This document shows, piece by piece, positions 6,208 to 7,391 of a stretch of 7,391 nt of DNA. Made by a program: the position numbers and the translations under genes. Source of the stretch: JBBTCJ01 sp038043285 (lineage in GTDB: Bacteria > Planctomycetota > Phycisphaerae > UBA1845); the NCBI GenBank assembly GCA_038043285.1, contig JBBTCJ010000103.1, positions 1-7,391 on the forward strand. The letters are read 5' to 3'. Each line of letters starts with the position of its first letter. The stretch's first letter is position 1. The notes under the pieces were generated by a model, which did no database searches, was not told where the DNA came from, and saw nothing but the letters and a program-made list of their open reading frames with translations.

Positions 6208-7001
6208 AGTTCGGCTTGGGTGCTCCAATCCCAACGCTCCTCGGCGGGGGCCTCACTGGCCAGGACGTGCCCGCCGATGAAGGCGGCATTCGTCTTCCCG
6301 CGATGGCGTGACGAAGGGAACCAGAACTTCCCGGCCGAGTATGGGTCGGTCGGATTCTTACTCGGCGGCGCGGTGTAGACCGGTTCCTTCACGCCCTGTT
6401 CGGCGGCGGACGCCCCGTCAACATCCAGAACCAGCGGGACGTAGGGGAACTGGAGGAGTCGCGGCGAAATGTAGGCCGAGGCCTCCGGCGCGAGCACCGA
6501 TCGGTCCTTGAACTCGGTCGTGGGCCGATACAGCCGCATGTTCACACCCAGGGAGACGTTTTCACTGGGCGTGAGAGCCTCGCGGCAGGGAAGCTCGCGG
6601 CGCTTGCTAAGTGCTCCGGTGCCGGCGGGACAGATGGCAATCTCCGCGTCCGGGTCGAGCACTCCCTGCTCCAGGCCGCCGCGGTCCCAGTAGCCGTTGG
6701 TCTTGTAGAGGCGGTCGAGGAACTCAGAGATCCGCAACCGGTTGGGATACGGCGAGGAACCTCGCAGGCGTCGGCCATCCGCTTGGCCCTCGACGAAGAG
6801 GCCGAAATCCATGGTCACGGAGCGGAGGTTCGACGAACATTTCAACGATTTCACGCCGGCACGCACGGAACCGACCGCCGGAAGAAACAAGGAAATCAGC
6901 GCCGAAAGAATGGCGATCACGACGAGCGTTTCGATCAGCGTGAAGGCGCGCAGGGATGTCCCGGTCGGGCGAGTGTGAAGACGTTGAAACGAGGTTCGCA
7001 T
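6198..7001 (-). CDS. Prepilin-type N-terminal cleavage/methylation protein (pseudopilin-like, H-X9-DG-like tail)
   Basis: This 267-residue protein has a basic leader followed by 'RAFTLIETLVVIAIL', the type IV prepilin signal. The expected peptidase cut is between Ala19 and Phe20, with Glu24 at mature position 5 and a hydrophobic helix to about residue 42. Ala replaces the usual Gly at -1, which prepilin peptidases of known systems can tolerate. Downstream, 'CSSNLRSV' (Cys55) and 'ICPAG' (Cys125) match the soluble domain of the large planctomycete prepilin family. Near the end, H233 followed by nine residues and Gly-Gly (243-244) corresponds to the H-X9-DG motif with Asp changed to Gly. The protein is probably anchored in the inner membrane and exposed outside it, in a pilus- or type II secretion-like assembly, though its exact role is unknown. 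ATG 7001 was chosen because earlier starts run into the preceding gene and add a non-leader-like extension. It has no clear ribosome site. It overlaps the kinase gene by 4 nt. Confidence 0.88.
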   Translation of the reverse strand: MRTSFQRLHTRPTGTSLRAFTLIETLVVIAILSALISLFLPAVGSVRAGVKSLKCSSNLRSVTMDFGLFVEGQADGRRLRGSSPYPNRLRISEFLDRLYKTNGYWDRGGLEQGVLDPDAEIAICPAGTGALSKRRELPCREALTPSENVSLGVNMRLYRPTTEFKDRSVLAPEASAYISPRLLQFPYVPLVLDVDGASAAEQGVKEPVYTAPPSKNPTDPYSAGKFWFPSSRHRGKTNAAFIGGHVLASEAPAEERWDWSTQAELGR

Positions 7002-7036
7002 CGATCGTCGGTCGCGGCGATGTTCACCGCGCGGGC

Positions 7037-7391
7037 CTACTTGCTGATCGGCCCGGTCAAATGAAACAGGAACCTGCCATAGTCCTCCAGCTCGATTTCT
7101 CCGATGAGATCGAGATTCATCGCGCCGCAACCATCACCGGGAGCAGCGCCGTTGCCGAAGCAACGTTGAAACGCGGCGAAGTCGCTGAGATCCACGTCGG
7201 CATCGTCGTCGCTGTCGGGATCCGGTATCCGGAAGTCCACATCATCCGCGTCGACGACCCCGTCGTAGTTCAAATCGTACACGCTGAAGTTGCGAGCGAA
7301 GTCGGCGATATCAACCTCCCCGTCGATCTCGTCGCCCACGCCGTCAAAGTCCGCGACATAGTCGGCGATTGCCTGGCGATCGAGTTCGCTG
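7037..7391 (-). CDS. C-terminal part of a dockerin/EF-hand-like repeat protein (N-terminus beyond right edge)
   Basis: The minus-strand frame is open from the right edge to the TAG at 7037-7039, giving 117 visible residues of a larger protein. It is very Asp-rich and contains several calcium-loop-like repeats: a partial one around 'DEIDGEVDIADF', a canonical one 'DLNYDGVVDADD', one with Ala at the Gly position 'DSDDDADVDLSD', and a degenerate last one 'NLDLIGEIELED'. Two cysteines flank a 'FGNGAAPGDG' linker. The end '..FHLTGPISK' resembles the tails of many planctomycete exported proteins with dockerin type I-like regions. Such modules usually bind calcium and may mediate attachment outside the cell; no catalytic part is visible. 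A GTG at 7339 is internal and not a start, because the repeat pattern continues upstream of it. The prepilin-like gene begins 35 bp downstream, so they probably share an operon. Confidence 0.82.
   Translation of the reverse strand, partial: SELDRQAIADYVADFDGVGDEIDGEVDIADFARNFSVYDLNYDGVVDADDVDFRIPDPDSDDDADVDLSDFAAFQRCFGNGAAPGDGCGAMNLDLIGEIELEDYGRFLFHLTGPISK

Noticed and set aside
5416..6378. Plus-strand open frame of 320 codons
   Set aside because: It is antisense to the kinase N-terminus and the prepilin end, with no recognisable motif.
7002..7130. Extended start of the prepilin-like gene at 7130
   Set aside because: It would overlap the preceding gene by about 94 bp and bury the leader peptide behind 43 residues. 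ATG 7001 gives a normal basic leader.

Overview
The window is GC-rich and looks like a chromosomal piece of a planctomycete (Planctomycetota, perhaps a Phycisphaerae-like or uncultured lineage). This is inferred from a combination typical of that phylum: a prepilin-type protein with an H-X9-DG-like tail, a protein ending in dockerin/EF-hand-like calcium loops followed by a 'LTGP'-type terminus, and a large secreted protein with Cys-rich 'CDDGNPCTxDxC' repeats. No rRNA, tRNA, CRISPR array, insertion sequence or integrase was seen.

Layout from left to right. (1) Positions 1-2800, minus strand: one very long reading frame that stays open to the left edge (933 codons visible). It encodes a secreted, multi-domain protein with a signal peptide, a lamin-tail-like N-terminal region, Ig-like beta-rich repeats, one canonical EF-hand-type loop and a block of Cys-rich repeats. 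(2) Positions 2801-3041: a divergent intergenic region with nested inverted repeats, a perfect palindrome ATTAGAG-TC-CTCTAAT and a second copy of ATTAGAGTC exactly 35 bp away. It is a candidate operator for the response regulator that follows. (3) Positions 3042-3824, plus strand: an OmpR/PhoB-type DNA-binding response regulator. (4) Positions 3825-3888: a short convergent gap with an imperfect hairpin. (5) Positions 7391 down to 3889, minus strand: an apparent three-gene operon, read as the C-terminal end of a dockerin-like protein (cut by the right edge), a prepilin-like protein, and a membrane hybrid histidine kinase with a C-terminal receiver domain. The last two genes overlap by ATGA, which suggests translational coupling.

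How they may work together (inference): the kinase and the response regulator lie tail to tail and could form a signalling pair. However, the kinase has the H-D-F-N-N type phosphorylation motif and its own receiver, a class that more often feeds other regulators, so the pairing is not secure. The surface-directed genes (Cys-rich secreted protein, prepilin-like protein, dockerin-like protein) surround the signalling genes and are plausible targets or sensory partners. The ATTAGAGTC sites lie between the response regulator and the large secreted-protein gene and could control both. I see no unmistakable new defence or mobile system here. The most distinctive points are the prepilin/kinase coupling and the palindromic repeat between the divergent genes.
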